A DNA stretch of 19,253 nt from Ktedonobacterales bacterium (lineage in GTDB: Bacteria; Chloroflexota; Ktedonobacteria; Ktedonobacterales; JADMIN01), in NCBI GenBank assembly GCA_025450405.1, contig JANWHL010000095.1, positions 1 through 19,253 on the forward strand, given 5' to 3'. Positions within the stretch are counted from its first letter, which is position 1, and each line of letters begins with the position of its first letter. The position numbers were made by a program, and so were the translations under genes. The notes beneath the pieces were generated by a model that searched no databases, was not told the origin of the DNA, and saw only the letters and a program-made list of their open reading frames with translations. Positions 1 to 7,696 of this stretch are shown one piece after another.

Positions 1-27
1 ACCTGGCACCCTCGTGGAGACTGGCAC

Positions 28-1728
28 ATGGAGATCACGTTCCTCGGGCACGCGGGCATGTTCGTCGAGACACGCCACGGCAGCGTCCTCAGCGACCCCT
101 GGTTCAACCCCGCGTACTACGCCTCGTGGTTCCCCTTCCCGAGCAACGATGGTCTCGACCTGGCGAAGTACGCCAATCCGACGTATCTCTATGTCTCCCA
201 CCTCCACCACGACCACTTTGACCCCGACTTCCTGCGCGACCATGTCTCCAAGGACACCACCGTCATCCTGCCGGACTACCCCGTTGACGCGCTCGAAGTG
301 GCCATGCGCGACCTGGGATTCACCCGCTTCCTGCGCACCCGCAACGGCGAACCGGTCACGGTGGACGGCCTGCGGCTGGCGGTGGTGGCGCTGGTCGCGC
401 CGGTGGATGGGCCGCTCGGCGACTCCGGGCTGCTGCTCGACGACGGCGAGACGCGTCTCTACGATCAAAACGACTCACGGCCGATCGACTTCGAGGCCAT
501 CCACGCCTTCGGTCCGCTGGACGCCCACTTCCTCCAGTTCTCTGGCGCCATCTGGTACCCGATGGTCTACCGGGAGATGCCCCTGCGCATGCGCGACACG
601 CTGGCCGCCCGCAAGCGCGAGAACGGGCAGGCGCGGGCCCTGCGCTACGTACGGGAGTGCGGCGCGTCGTTCGTCGTCCCCTCCGCCGGGCCGCCGTGCT
701 TCCTCGACGACGACCTCTACCACCTGAATGACTTCGACCGCGACCCGGTGAACACCTTCCCCGACCAGTCGGTCTTCCTGGACTATCTGCGCGAGCACGG
801 CGTCGCCGGCTCCCAGCTGATGATCCCCGGCAGCGTCGCCAGTGTCACGCCGGGCCGCTTCGAGTCGCGGCATCCCCTCCCGGATGACGCGGTGGCGCGC
901 ATCTTCACCGAGAAGCGCGCCTATCTCGACGCTTACCAGGAGCGCAAGCGCCCGCTCATCGCGGAGATCCGCGCGTCGTGGCCGCGGGGCCAGGTGGACA
1001 TCCCCACCGCGCTCAAGGAGTGGTTCGAGCCGCTGCTGGCCTTGGCCGACCTGACCTGCGTCGGGATCAACGGCCGCGTCGTGCTCGACCTGGAGACCAC
1101 CGGCGTGGTCATCGACTTCCAGGAGCGGCGGGTCTATCCGTGGTCCGGCGAGGCGTGGGAGTATCGTTTCCGCATCCCCGCGCCGCTGGTGGAGGACTGC
1201 ATCCTCGCGCACAAAGTGGACTGGATCAACGAGATTTTCCTGTCGTGCCGGTTCGAGGCGGCGCGCACGGGCGGCTACAATGAGCACGTCTACAATTTCT
1301 TCAAGTGTCTCTCGCCGGAGCGCATTGAGTATCTCGAGGGCTATTACGCTGAGAAGGACCCCGAGCAGCAGTTCTGGGAGACGCACGGCTACCGGCTGCA
1401 GCGGCGCTGCCCGCACTTGAAGGCCGACCTCACGCGCTTCGCGTCGATCGAGGACGGCGTGCTGACGTGCTCGCTCCACGGCTGGCAGTTCGAGCTGGAG
1501 ACCGGGCGCTGCCTCACCTCAGACGGCCGCCGGCTCTACAGCCGCAAGCTGGGTGCAGACGGCGAGCCGATCGAGCCAGTCGAGGTGGGCGCGGACGGCG
1601 CGTCGGCCGACGCCGCGGTCGCGTCCACGCGGACATCTTCTGGAGCGACGATCGTGGACAAGTGCCACGACTGTTGGTATCGCGCTGGGGACCTGCCGCG
1701 GACGAGGACAGGCTCGGGAGGGGAATAG
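28..1728 (+). CDS. MBL-fold hydrolase with C-terminal Rieske [2Fe-2S] domain (CMP-Neu5Ac hydroxylase-like)
   Basis: 566 aa, cytoplasmic, no signal peptide. The N-terminal part is a metallo-beta-lactamase fold: the metal motif HxHxDH is seen as His58, His60, Asp62, His63 (SHLHHDHFD), followed by DAHFLQFSGAIWYP near 165-178, a pattern resembling CMP-N-acetylneuraminate hydroxylase-type MBL proteins. The C-terminal part carries a Rieske cluster site: CPH (Cys461, His463) and CSLHGW (Cys481, His484), i.e. CxH-x17-CxxH. Animal CMAH has the Rieske domain at the N-terminus, so the order is reversed here. The last ~60 residues are low-complexity and end with an odd CHDCWYRAG segment. The ATG is preceded by GGAG. 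No sialic-acid genes lie nearby, so the substrate is unknown; a Rieske-dependent oxygenase or a redox-gated hydrolase are both possible. The two domains are secure; the reaction is not. Confidence 0.88.
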   Translation: MEITFLGHAGMFVETRHGSVLSDPWFNPAYYASWFPFPSNDGLDLAKYANPTYLYVSHLHHDHFDPDFLRDHVSKDTTVILPDYPVDALEVAMRDLGFTRFLRTRNGEPVTVDGLRLAVVALVAPVDGPLGDSGLLLDDGETRLYDQNDSRPIDFEAIHAFGPLDAHFLQFSGAIWYPMVYREMPLRMRDTLAARKRENGQARALRYVRECGASFVVPSAGPPCFLDDDLYHLNDFDRDPVNTFPDQSVFLDYLREHGVAGSQLMIPGSVASVTPGRFESRHPLPDDAVARIFTEKRAYLDAYQERKRPLIAEIRASWPRGQVDIPTALKEWFEPLLALADLTCVGINGRVVLDLETTGVVIDFQERRVYPWSGEAWEYRFRIPAPLVEDCILAHKVDWINEIFLSCRFEAARTGGYNEHVYNFFKCLSPERIEYLEGYYAEKDPEQQFWETHGYRLQRRCPHLKADLTRFASIEDGVLTCSLHGWQFELETGRCLTSDGRRLYSRKLGADGEPIEPVEVGADGASADAAVASTRTSSGATIVDKCHDCWYRAGDLPRTRTGSGGE

Positions 1729-1885
1729 CGTCCTCACAGGGGCCATCGCCAGCCCGTCCCCCTGCCTGGGTTGGTCCCGCGCGTGCTCACGCCCGCATTC
1801 AACCCGCCAGTGCGCCAGCCAAAAGACCACATGGCTTCCGCTGGGCGCGATCGCGGCGATTCGCGGCGGGGTAGGGGCGTGATCC

Positions 1886-3973
1886 ATGCGGCGGTCCATC
1901 ACACTTGGCGAGATTGAAGCCCGAGCTAAATTCCGCTACAAAGTCTTCGCCGGGCGTCTCGAGTGGGGACGCGGGCTCTTCGTCCTGTTCTCTGTGAGCA
2001 TCTTCGCCACCGCGGCGCTTGAAGTCGTGCTTTCGCTGGCCGCGCCTTATCTCGCCGTGCATGGACGTGAGCTGACCGCGTGCCTGGTCGGTCTCCTCTA
2101 CGACCATTTCACCGGGTTCAATCCGATTGACTTCTCCGATGTGCTCGACCTCGCGCACCTGGCGCCGCCGGACATCCTCGCGCGGTGGATCTACCTGCCG
2201 TTTCTCGGCCTAATCAGCCTCGGGCTCAGCCTGCCAACCTTCACCATCCGCGGCTTCCTGAATCCCACTCGGCGCCAGGTCTTTGCCGCTGGCGCGGCGC
2301 TCGCGAGCCTGCTCTATGCCGCGCTGCTGCTGGCGTATCCAGTCAGCGCCGCATTCTACGGCGCGTGCCCATGCCAAATCAACTGGCAGACGTCATTGGG
2401 TGTGATGGCTGACCTGCGCTGGGGCTATTACCTCGCGCTGGGCGTGGCCGTCGTAAACGTCATCCTCAACGAGTTTTCCACCCAAATTGAAGCGTTCCCA
2501 GTGCCGGGACAGACGCCTGAGGACGTGCGCGCCAGGGCACTGGACCACGACGCTCAGCTGGCGCTCGACACCGGCCGCTGGGGTGACGCCATCGCCAAGG
2601 CCGAGCTCGCGCTGACCCTGCCTGGAAACGAGTCCAACACCAACCTGCTCGACATCCTCGCCCTCGCCTATGCCGGCGCGGGAAACTGGGAGGGTGCCCG
2701 CGCCGCCGCCCAGCGCGCCCTCGTTCTGGACCCCTACCGTGTGGACCTCTGGCGGGTGCTTGCCCGCGCCCAGGCCGAGCTGAAGCAGCCCGACGCGGCA
2801 TTGGCCGCCCTCGAGCGGGCACGCGCCCTCGCCAAGCCCGACGACGTGCCCGGTCTGCTTGCGGAGCGCCGCGCGATCTTGGTCGGCCAGCAGCGCTGGG
2901 CGGACGCGTTGGGCACGCTGGACGAGGAGCTGAACCTGGTTCCCGGCGACCTCGAACGCCTCACCGCCCGGGTCGACCTGCTGCGGCGGCTGGGGCACGA
3001 GAGCGAGGCGCTGGGGTTAGCACGCAAACTGACTGCCCGACCCGACGCGACCTTCGCCCTGTGGCTGGCGCGCGCGGAGTTGGAACGGATCGTGGCGAAC
3101 GACGACGCCGAGGTACAGAAGGCACTGGATGCCGCCGAGCCCCTGGCGCGCGGAAAGCCCGAGCTGGTGGCGGCGTTGGCGGAGGTGCGGGCGAAGCTGC
3201 TGACGGCGCCTGTCCCGCCAGCGCCCGTCGCGCCGGCGCCCATTCCACCGAGCCTGGTCGCCATGGGCTTTGCGCAGCAAAATATCGGCGGCGTGACGGT
3301 GATCCTCCAGCCAGTACCGCACCCCATCGTCCAGGCTGGTCCGTTCCAGATGGGCGGCCCGCCGGGCAGCACGGTGCATGTGGCCCGGTTCAGCATCGCC
3401 AAGTTCCCGGTGACAGTGGCCGAGTACGAATGGTTCGTACAAGCCGAACGCAGAACCCCGCCACGAGATTGGGCTCGCCAGCGCAACCACCGAGACCATC
3501 CGATTGTCCACGTCACCTGGCATGACGCGATGGCCTACGCCGCGTGGCTCGCCAGGATAACTGGGCAGTCCTGGCGGCTGCCCACCGAGGCACAGTGGGA
3601 GAAGGCGGCGTGCTGGGTTCCCGCTACCAATACGGAGCTTGAGTACCCCTGGGGCAACGCTTTCAACGTGACGCTGTGCAATACGGCCGAGAGCCGCATT
3701 GGCACGACGACGCGGGTGGGCACCTATCCCGGCGGCGCGAGTCCATGCGGCGCCCAGGACATGGAGGGCAATGTCTGGGAGTGGACGACCAGCCTCAACT
3801 GGAAGTACCCATATCTGGCGGGCGACGGGCGCGAGACAGATCCGGCGGGCGGCAATCGCGTGCTGCGCGGCGGATCCTGGAGAAGCTCATGGCCGGAGGC
3901 GAGCACGCGCTTTCGCGGCAGCGACGCACCCGACCATGATCGCGAGGACGTGGGGTTTCGGTTGGTGATGTAA
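1886..3973 (+). CDS. Membrane-anchored TPR protein with C-terminal SUMF1/FGE-like domain lacking the catalytic cysteines
   Basis: 695 aa. Four predicted transmembrane segments lie at about 31-54, 101-120, 131-152 and 179-196. A helical TPR-like array follows at about 218-435, then a Pro/Ala-rich linker at 441-456. The end (about 484-695) is a formylglycine-generating-enzyme/SUMF1 fold with the family hallmarks WRLPTEAQWEKAA (563-576), PWGN (588-591), MEGNVWEW (626-633), RVLRGGSW (658-665) and a terminal GFRLV. In true FGE two copper-binding cysteines follow the RGGS motif; by alignment with human FGE those positions are Ser667 and Ala672, so formylglycine synthesis is unlikely. The domain may be a binding module or act as an EgtB/PvdO-like relative. 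It follows the MBL-Rieske gene by 157 bp on the same strand, with no obvious shared role. Purine-rich GGTAGGGG precedes the ATG. Confidence 0.88.
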   Translation: MRRSITLGEIEARAKFRYKVFAGRLEWGRGLFVLFSVSIFATAALEVVLSLAAPYLAVHGRELTACLVGLLYDHFTGFNPIDFSDVLDLAHLAPPDILARWIYLPFLGLISLGLSLPTFTIRGFLNPTRRQVFAAGAALASLLYAALLLAYPVSAAFYGACPCQINWQTSLGVMADLRWGYYLALGVAVVNVILNEFSTQIEAFPVPGQTPEDVRARALDHDAQLALDTGRWGDAIAKAELALTLPGNESNTNLLDILALAYAGAGNWEGARAAAQRALVLDPYRVDLWRVLARAQAELKQPDAALAALERARALAKPDDVPGLLAERRAILVGQQRWADALGTLDEELNLVPGDLERLTARVDLLRRLGHESEALGLARKLTARPDATFALWLARAELERIVANDDAEVQKALDAAEPLARGKPELVAALAEVRAKLLTAPVPPAPVAPAPIPPSLVAMGFAQQNIGGVTVILQPVPHPIVQAGPFQMGGPPGSTVHVARFSIAKFPVTVAEYEWFVQAERRTPPRDWARQRNHRDHPIVHVTWHDAMAYAAWLARITGQSWRLPTEAQWEKAACWVPATNTELEYPWGNAFNVTLCNTAESRIGTTTRVGTYPGGASPCGAQDMEGNVWEWTTSLNWKYPYLAGDGRETDPAGGNRVLRGGSWRSSWPEASTRFRGSDAPDHDREDVGFRLVM

Positions 3974-4019
3974 CCACCGGCCATATGAGACGGTCACAGC
4001 ATGTGCCGATTGCCAGGGC

Positions 4020-4661
4020 TCACGGATTGCCTGTGACCTCGTCGCGGATCGCCGCCATGTAGGCCCGGACCACGCGCTTGAGCTCGGCGATCACCTCGGG
4101 CCGCGGCACGCCACCTGGCGCGGTCAGCGGCAGCAGCGCCCGCACCACCTCCAAGACGATGCGCACTCGTAGCCGCCGCGGTTCGCGGTCCAGCCACGGC
4201 TCGCGCGCCGCCACGATGGCGTCCAGCCGGGCGACGATCTCGTCGATCAAGCCATGCGCGGCCTGGGCCACCTCGCCGCCGGGCCGGCCCGCGCGGAAGT
4301 AGAGGTCCAGGATGCCCGCCCGTGCGGCCCGGACCGCGAGCACCGGGTCGAGGATGCGGTCCACCAGCGATTCTAGAGGCGCGTCCGCCAGGGCCGCCGC
4401 GTCATCCAGCGCGACATCCAGCACACCGCGCAGCTGGTCGAGGAAGCGATCCGCCAGCGCGCGCAGGATGGCTTCCTTATTGGAGAAGTATTGGTAGAGC
4501 GATCCAATGGCCGTGCCCGCCCGCGCGGCGATGGCGTTGGTGGTGGCCGCCTCGTAGCCCACCTCCGCGAAGACCCGCTCCGCCGCGTCTAGGATCGCGT
4601 CCATGCGCCGCTGGCCGCGCGCCTGCCGCGGGATTCGGCGCAGGGGGACGTGCTCGACCAC
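4020..4661 (-). CDS. TetR/AcrR family transcriptional regulator
   Basis: 213 aa from a GTG start. The N-terminal HTH is typical: ILDAAERVFAEVGYEAATTN, then AIAARAGTAIGSLYQYFSNK and EAILRALADRF (about residues 22-70). The C-terminal helical ligand-binding domain follows, with a stretch (LDLYFRAGRPGGEVAQAAH) of the type seen in many TetR proteins; the ligand cannot be read. Start choice: the frame stays open to an ATG at 4745, but the GTG at 4661 has GGGAG (4669-4673) at 7-nt spacing, and a strong inverted repeat (4689-4725) lies just upstream, which would fall inside the longer version. It is on the same strand as the NUDIX gene, 80 bp downstream of it, and convergent with the SUMF1 gene (46 bp apart). 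Autoregulation through the inverted repeat is inferred. Confidence 0.9.
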   Translation of the reverse strand: MVEHVPLRRIPRQARGQRRMDAILDAAERVFAEVGYEAATTNAIAARAGTAIGSLYQYFSNKEAILRALADRFLDQLRGVLDVALDDAAALADAPLESLVDRILDPVLAVRAARAGILDLYFRAGRPGGEVAQAAHGLIDEIVARLDAIVAAREPWLDREPRRLRVRIVLEVVRALLPLTAPGGVPRPEVIAELKRVVRAYMAAIRDEVTGNP

Positions 4662-4688
4662 GCGCGTACTCCCATCGTCACAGTGTGT

Positions 4689-4725
4689 TCGTTCGTTGGT
4701 GCCTGTCAGCATACCATACGAACGA
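4689..4725 (-). promoter_or_regulatory. Inverted-repeat operator candidate upstream of the TetR gene
   Basis: Left arm TCGTTCGTTGGT (4689-4700) and right arm ACCATACGAACGA (4713-4725) are reverse complements except for a one-base T/AT difference, with a 12-bp centre. The repeat sits 28 bp upstream of the GTG start in the 80-bp gap after the NUDIX gene. Size and position fit autoregulation by a TetR protein. Confidence 0.6.
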
Positions 4726-4741
4726 GTGGGGCCCGGGCGCG

Positions 4742-5212
4742 TCAATCCGGTGACTGGTCCGCCTCGATGGCCTCCACCGCGCGCCGGAGCAGGACGCGCG
4801 GCCGCTCGGGCAGGGTCCGGCGCAGGGCTTCATCTGGCGCGAGCCACGCAAAGCGGTCGTGCTCGGCGTCGGGGGTCACCACGGTATCCGCCGCCGCCTC
4901 GGCAACGTAGACGCACCAGGCGTTGTCCCCAAACGCGGTCGGCCGCGGCGGCAGCGGGAGCCCGGTCTCCTCCAGCAGCTCGCGCTGTGCGCAATCGTCC
5001 ACCGGCTCGCCGGGGAGCCGCGCCCCGCCCGGCGGTGTCCACGCCCAGTCGCCGGCAAAGTCGCGTCCCAGATGCGCGCGATGGAGCATCAGCAGGCGGA
5101 GCCCGTCCGGCGCGCGGCGATACACGACCACCGAGCAGCCATAGGGGGACTCCCGGCTGACCGGCAGGCCATCCCACGTCACGTCCATTCGGGTGTCGTC
5201 GCTGCTGTCCAT
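4742..5212 (-). CDS. NUDIX hydrolase
   Basis: 156 aa. The NUDIX box is complete and matches GX5EX7REUXEEXGU exactly: Gly63, Glu69, Arg77, Glu78, Glu81, Glu82, Gly84 (GARLPGE ... RELLEETGL, residues 63-85). The preceding WTPPGG is also typical. The family hydrolyses nucleoside diphosphates linked to another moiety; the substrate cannot be read, though a short single-domain form opening with GCSVVVYRR suggests a housecleaning-type enzyme. The ATG has GGAGG at 5-nt spacing (RC of 5213-5224). The TetR gene follows 80 bp downstream on the same strand. A TATGAT -10-like hexamer (5258-5263) and an 18-bp palindrome (5270-5287) lie upstream. Confidence 0.92.
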   Translation of the reverse strand: MDSSDDTRMDVTWDGLPVSRESPYGCSVVVYRRAPDGLRLLMLHRAHLGRDFAGDWAWTPPGGARLPGEPVDDCAQRELLEETGLPLPPRPTAFGDNAWCVYVAEAAADTVVTPDAEHDRFAWLAPDEALRRTLPERPRVLLRRAVEAIEADQSPD

Positions 5213-5257
5213 GCCCGCCTCCGCGCCACATCTGGGTGCATGGCCTCCGAAGAATAG

Positions 5258-5287
5258 ATCATAGCCGGTCTGGCCCCGCGGGGCCAG
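5258..5287 (-). promoter_or_regulatory. 18-bp perfect palindrome next to a -10-like element upstream of the NUDIX gene
   Basis: CTGGCCCCGCGGGGCCAG at 5270-5287 equals its own reverse complement. On the minus strand TATGAT (5258-5263) follows it, so the palindrome covers the expected -35 region. No TTGACA-like hexamer is present. It could be an operator, or a hairpin ending transcripts from the SWIM gene (161 bp further upstream). No T-tract follows it. Confidence 0.35.
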
Positions 5288-5448
5288 GTCGCGGGCGCGG
5301 TGGGCGTCCCGGTGGATGGCAAGCGGGGTGGTCTGGCAAGGGGGCGCCCATAAGTGCGCGGGCGATCACGCACGGGTTGGATCAGGCAAGAGCGGTCGTC
5401 CATCGGACGCCGCGATGAAGTCGCCGGTGTCCCAGTGCTGGTTCGGTG

Positions 5449-6519
5449 TCAGGATGCCGCCGGCAGGTTCTCCGCGCGCGGCTGCCAGATGGTCGGCGTC
5501 GTCTCGGGCATGGGGTCGTCGGAACAGCGCGGGAAGACGTTGTGCGCGTGGACCACGCCGATGGTGGCGCGCTCGTCGCTGAGCAAGCCGAGGAAGACGG
5601 TCAGGTACCAGTCCGCCTCGGGGACGTTTTGGGCGCGCACGATGCAGAAGTCGCGGGCGTAGGCGCCGCGCTCGAAGACGCGCACGCGGTGCTCGCGCTG
5701 CTTGTGCGCATGGCGGCGCAGCCGGTAGACGCGCTCCTCCTCGGGGTAGAGCACGCTCGATACGTCCAAATAGCCCTGGTGCTTCAACTGGAGGTACAAC
5801 TCCTCGCCGAGGAAGAGGCGCAGAGTGTTCTCGGCGCGCTGCTCCGGCAGCAGTTGGTCGCCAAGGTCGCGCACGTCGCCCACGCGCAGGATGTCGCCGA
5901 ATCCGAGCGGCGCGGGCCGGCGCGAGGCGCGGGCGCCAGTGGCGCGCACCGGGGTGGCACGGCGCGGCGGAAGGGCGCCGAGGCGGAGGCCGGCGCGATA
6001 GGCCAGCTCCGCCGCGATAGCGTAGCCGCACCACGCCGCCACCCAGGATTCCATGCCCGCTGGCGTGTGCTGGTGGCGCGCGGCGAAGGAGACGGTTCCG
6101 GTGAGGGTCTCGCCGTTGCCGGTCCGCAGTTTCAGGCGCACCACCACGTACGGCGCGCCGTCAATGGTGGCCGCGGTCTGTTCAATTTCCCACGTCCCGA
6201 GGAGGCCAGGCCATTGCCGCCGCGTCGCCGTGATGAATGTGTGCTCGTCGCCGCCCTCGCCGGTGGGTGCCGGGGTCCTGCCGGCCTGGACACCGGCTGA
6301 AGCACGGTCAGGGCCAGCATGCGCCGTCAGCAGTCCCAGCGTGAAGTCGGTGTGCTTGCAGGTACGCGACCCGGCGGCGTTGAAGATCCACCGCGGACAA
6401 TCACACGAGAGCGCGGCGGTGCGGCGGTCGGCCACGACGGCGTACCATTCGCCGGGGCGGCTGGCGGACTCGATGGCGTTCAGGACGCCGTAATCGCCGT
6501 TGGCGATGCTGCGGGCCAT
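5449..6519 (-). CDS. SWIM zinc-finger domain protein
   Basis: 356 aa. Near the N-terminus the CxCx(n)CxH SWIM signature is visible as Cys39, Cys41, Cys54, His56 (SCDCPRW ... TCKHTDF); SWIM domains bind zinc and usually mediate contacts with DNA or protein. A variable Ala/Pro/Arg-rich stretch (about 178-200) separates this from a C-terminal globular part (about 205-340) containing LGEELYLQLKHQGYLDV, YPEEERVYRLRR and DFCIVRAQNVPEADWYLTV, which I do not recognise as a named enzyme. No ATPase or helicase motifs are present, so this is not a Snf2-associated SWIM protein. The ATG has AAGGAGG at 7-nt spacing, a very strong site. It lies 114 bp downstream of the 121-aa gene on the same strand and may be co-transcribed with it. 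The zinc-binding call is firm; the role is unknown. Confidence 0.82.
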   Translation of the reverse strand: MARSIANGDYGVLNAIESASRPGEWYAVVADRRTAALSCDCPRWIFNAAGSRTCKHTDFTLGLLTAHAGPDRASAGVQAGRTPAPTGEGGDEHTFITATRRQWPGLLGTWEIEQTAATIDGAPYVVVRLKLRTGNGETLTGTVSFAARHQHTPAGMESWVAAWCGYAIAAELAYRAGLRLGALPPRRATPVRATGARASRRPAPLGFGDILRVGDVRDLGDQLLPEQRAENTLRLFLGEELYLQLKHQGYLDVSSVLYPEEERVYRLRRHAHKQREHRVRVFERGAYARDFCIVRAQNVPEADWYLTVFLGLLSDERATIGVVHAHNVFPRCSDDPMPETTPTIWQPRAENLPAAS

Positions 6520-6559
6520 GGCGCGGCCTCCTTAAGCGGTGTGGTAGTTGCTGCGTGCC

Positions 6560-6616
6560 GGGCGTTCAACCGAACGTCCCTACCAAGCCCACAACCACGA
6601 ACCCGCTCGACGCGGG
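6560..6616 (-). repeat. Two small hairpins between the 121-aa gene and the SWIM gene
   Basis: Hairpin one is 6560-6580 (GGGCGTTC, loop AACC, GAACGTCCC with one bulged T). Hairpin two is 6602-6616 (CCCGC, loop TCGAC, GCGGG), starting 18 bp beyond the stop of the 121-aa gene. Neither has a T-tract, so they could be weak terminators, mRNA processing or stability elements, or chance in GC-rich DNA. Confidence 0.3.
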
Positions 6617-6633
6617 CAACTTCGGGGTTGCGG

Positions 6634-6999
6634 CTACCCGCCGGCGAGGGCGCCGAGGACGAGGAGACTTTGCACGGTAGTGGGGTCGAAGACATGGACA
6701 CGGACGGGCGTGCGGGTGCCGCCGGGCGCCTGGGCGACGATGGTGCGCCGCCGGGCGGCGGCCTCGCGGATGATCTGGTCGGCAAGCCCCACCATCACCT
6801 GGGCGTCGGGGTCGAGGGTCTCGAGGGCGTCGGGGGATTCGATGCGCGGGACGTAGATCACGCGGTCGCCCGAGCCGCCCATCAGGCGGATGGTGCTCAG
6901 GGGGCTGCCGGCCAGCTCGCCCGCGGCTACACGCGCGGAGTAGCGTCGGACGGCGGCGTCGATCTGATCGGGGCTCATCGAGGCGATCAGGGATGGCAT
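6634..6999 (-). CDS. Hypothetical protein, 121 aa
   Basis: I do not recognise a family. The protein opens MPSLIASMSPDQIDAAVRRY, continues with an amphipathic helical stretch, a possible beta segment (RVIYVPRIES), a second helical stretch (QVMVGLADQIIREAAARRR), and ends in VRVHVFDPTTVQSLLVLGAL. No signal peptide, no cysteines, no transmembrane helix. Start choice: an in-frame ATG 15 bp upstream (7012-7014) has no Shine-Dalgarno sequence, whereas the ATG at 6997-6999 has GGAGG at 8-nt spacing; the upstream ATG overlaps that site. The gene precedes the SWIM gene on the same strand by 114 bp, suggesting a two-gene unit. Its ribosome-binding site may be sequestered by leader pairing (7000-7132). 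Confidence 0.7.
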   Translation of the reverse strand: MPSLIASMSPDQIDAAVRRYSARVAAGELAGSPLSTIRLMGGSGDRVIYVPRIESPDALETLDPDAQVMVGLADQIIREAAARRRTIVAQAPGGTRTPVRVHVFDPTTVQSLLVLGALAGG

Positions 7000-7132
7000 C
7001 GCGAAAACCTCCATGCGGGCCGGGTTGATGGGCCGGGCTCGCCGCGCGGGGAGTGGGCGGGATGGGGTGGGCGGGAGTGTCCCGCTGGATGATCCAAGTG
7101 CCGTCGAGTTCCGCGCATGGAGGTATTCCGCG
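7000..7132 (-). promoter_or_regulatory. Leader inverted repeat that can mask the ribosome-binding site of the 121-aa gene
   Basis: On the minus strand CGCATGGAGGTTTTCGCG (7017-7000) holds the GGAGG site and ends directly at the ATG at 6999. Upstream, at 7132-7114, is CGCGGAATACCTCCATGCG. CCTCCATGCG pairs perfectly (10 bp) with CGCATGGAGG, and the pairing continues imperfectly through the flanks. The arms are 96 bp apart. It only matters if the transcript starts upstream of 7132, for example by read-through from selB-dinB. Confidence 0.4.
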
Positions 7133-7168
7133 CGCCCGTTATGTCACCGGAAGGAGGCCGGAGAGTCA

Positions 7169-7654
7169 TCACCGTACCCTGGTTGCCTCGTCGTGGGCCC
7201 AGACGTCGAGCTCGGGCGGCTGGATGCCGAGCTGGGTCAGGATGGTGGCGATGTGGCAGCGGTGGTCGGTGGCATGGTTGATGGCCTGCGTCAGCACGAC
7301 ACTGACCGGGAGCGCGTAGGGCTCGCCGTGAAAGGTGCCGCGCAGGATCAGCGCGGGATCTGTCGAGGTCGCGACGGCGATCAGGCCTTCGCCGCTCCGG
7401 CGCGCGTGCTCACGGAGCGCCGCGATGTCCCGGACCTCACCCTGGCGGATCTCATCCTCCGGAGGCTGGCCGGTGATGCGCGACAGGTAGCGCTCCTCGG
7501 CGCCACAGAGGTGGGTGAGCGTCCGGATGATGGACCCGTAAGTGCCCGACGCGGTCGCCGCGAGCTGCTCGTCGGTCAGCCCCGCGCACGCGTCGAGCAG
7601 TTTCAGGTTCGCCCACAGGTTGTGCTGATAGAAATACTCGAGACCCGCAGTCAC
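7169..7654 (-). CDS. DinB/YfiT-like four-helix metal-binding protein
   Basis: 161 aa from a GTG start. DinB-superfamily signs: N-terminal YQHNLWANLKLLDAC, the mid-protein helix TLTHLCGAEERYL, and NHATDHRCHI near the C-terminus; three histidines in the expected positions (THL, NHA and the His four residues later) form the probable divalent-metal site. Some family members are thiol-S-transferases using bacillithiol or mycothiol; the substrate here is unknown. Start choice: the frame is open to a GTG at 7687, but AGGAGG (7666-7671) lies 11 nt upstream of the GTG at 7654, and the shorter N-terminus places NLWAN about ten residues in, as usual for the family. The longer form (172 aa) cannot be excluded. 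It follows selB by 9-42 bp, so is probably co-transcribed with it. Confidence 0.85.
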   Translation of the reverse strand: MTAGLEYFYQHNLWANLKLLDACAGLTDEQLAATASGTYGSIIRTLTHLCGAEERYLSRITGQPPEDEIRQGEVRDIAALREHARRSGEGLIAVATSTDPALILRGTFHGEPYALPVSVVLTQAINHATDHRCHIATILTQLGIQPPELDVWAHDEATRVR

Positions 7655-7696
7655 GTTTGTCGCTACCTCCTCACGTGAGATGGACACCGGACTAGA

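Noticed and set aside
475..1479. 334-aa open frame antisense to the MBL-Rieske gene
   Set aside because: No domain and Arg/Leu-biased; the plus strand holds both the MBL and Rieske motifs.
5446..6300. 284-aa open frame antisense to the SWIM gene
   Set aside because: Shadow of the SWIM gene, which has an excellent ribosome-binding site and a CxC/CxH signature.
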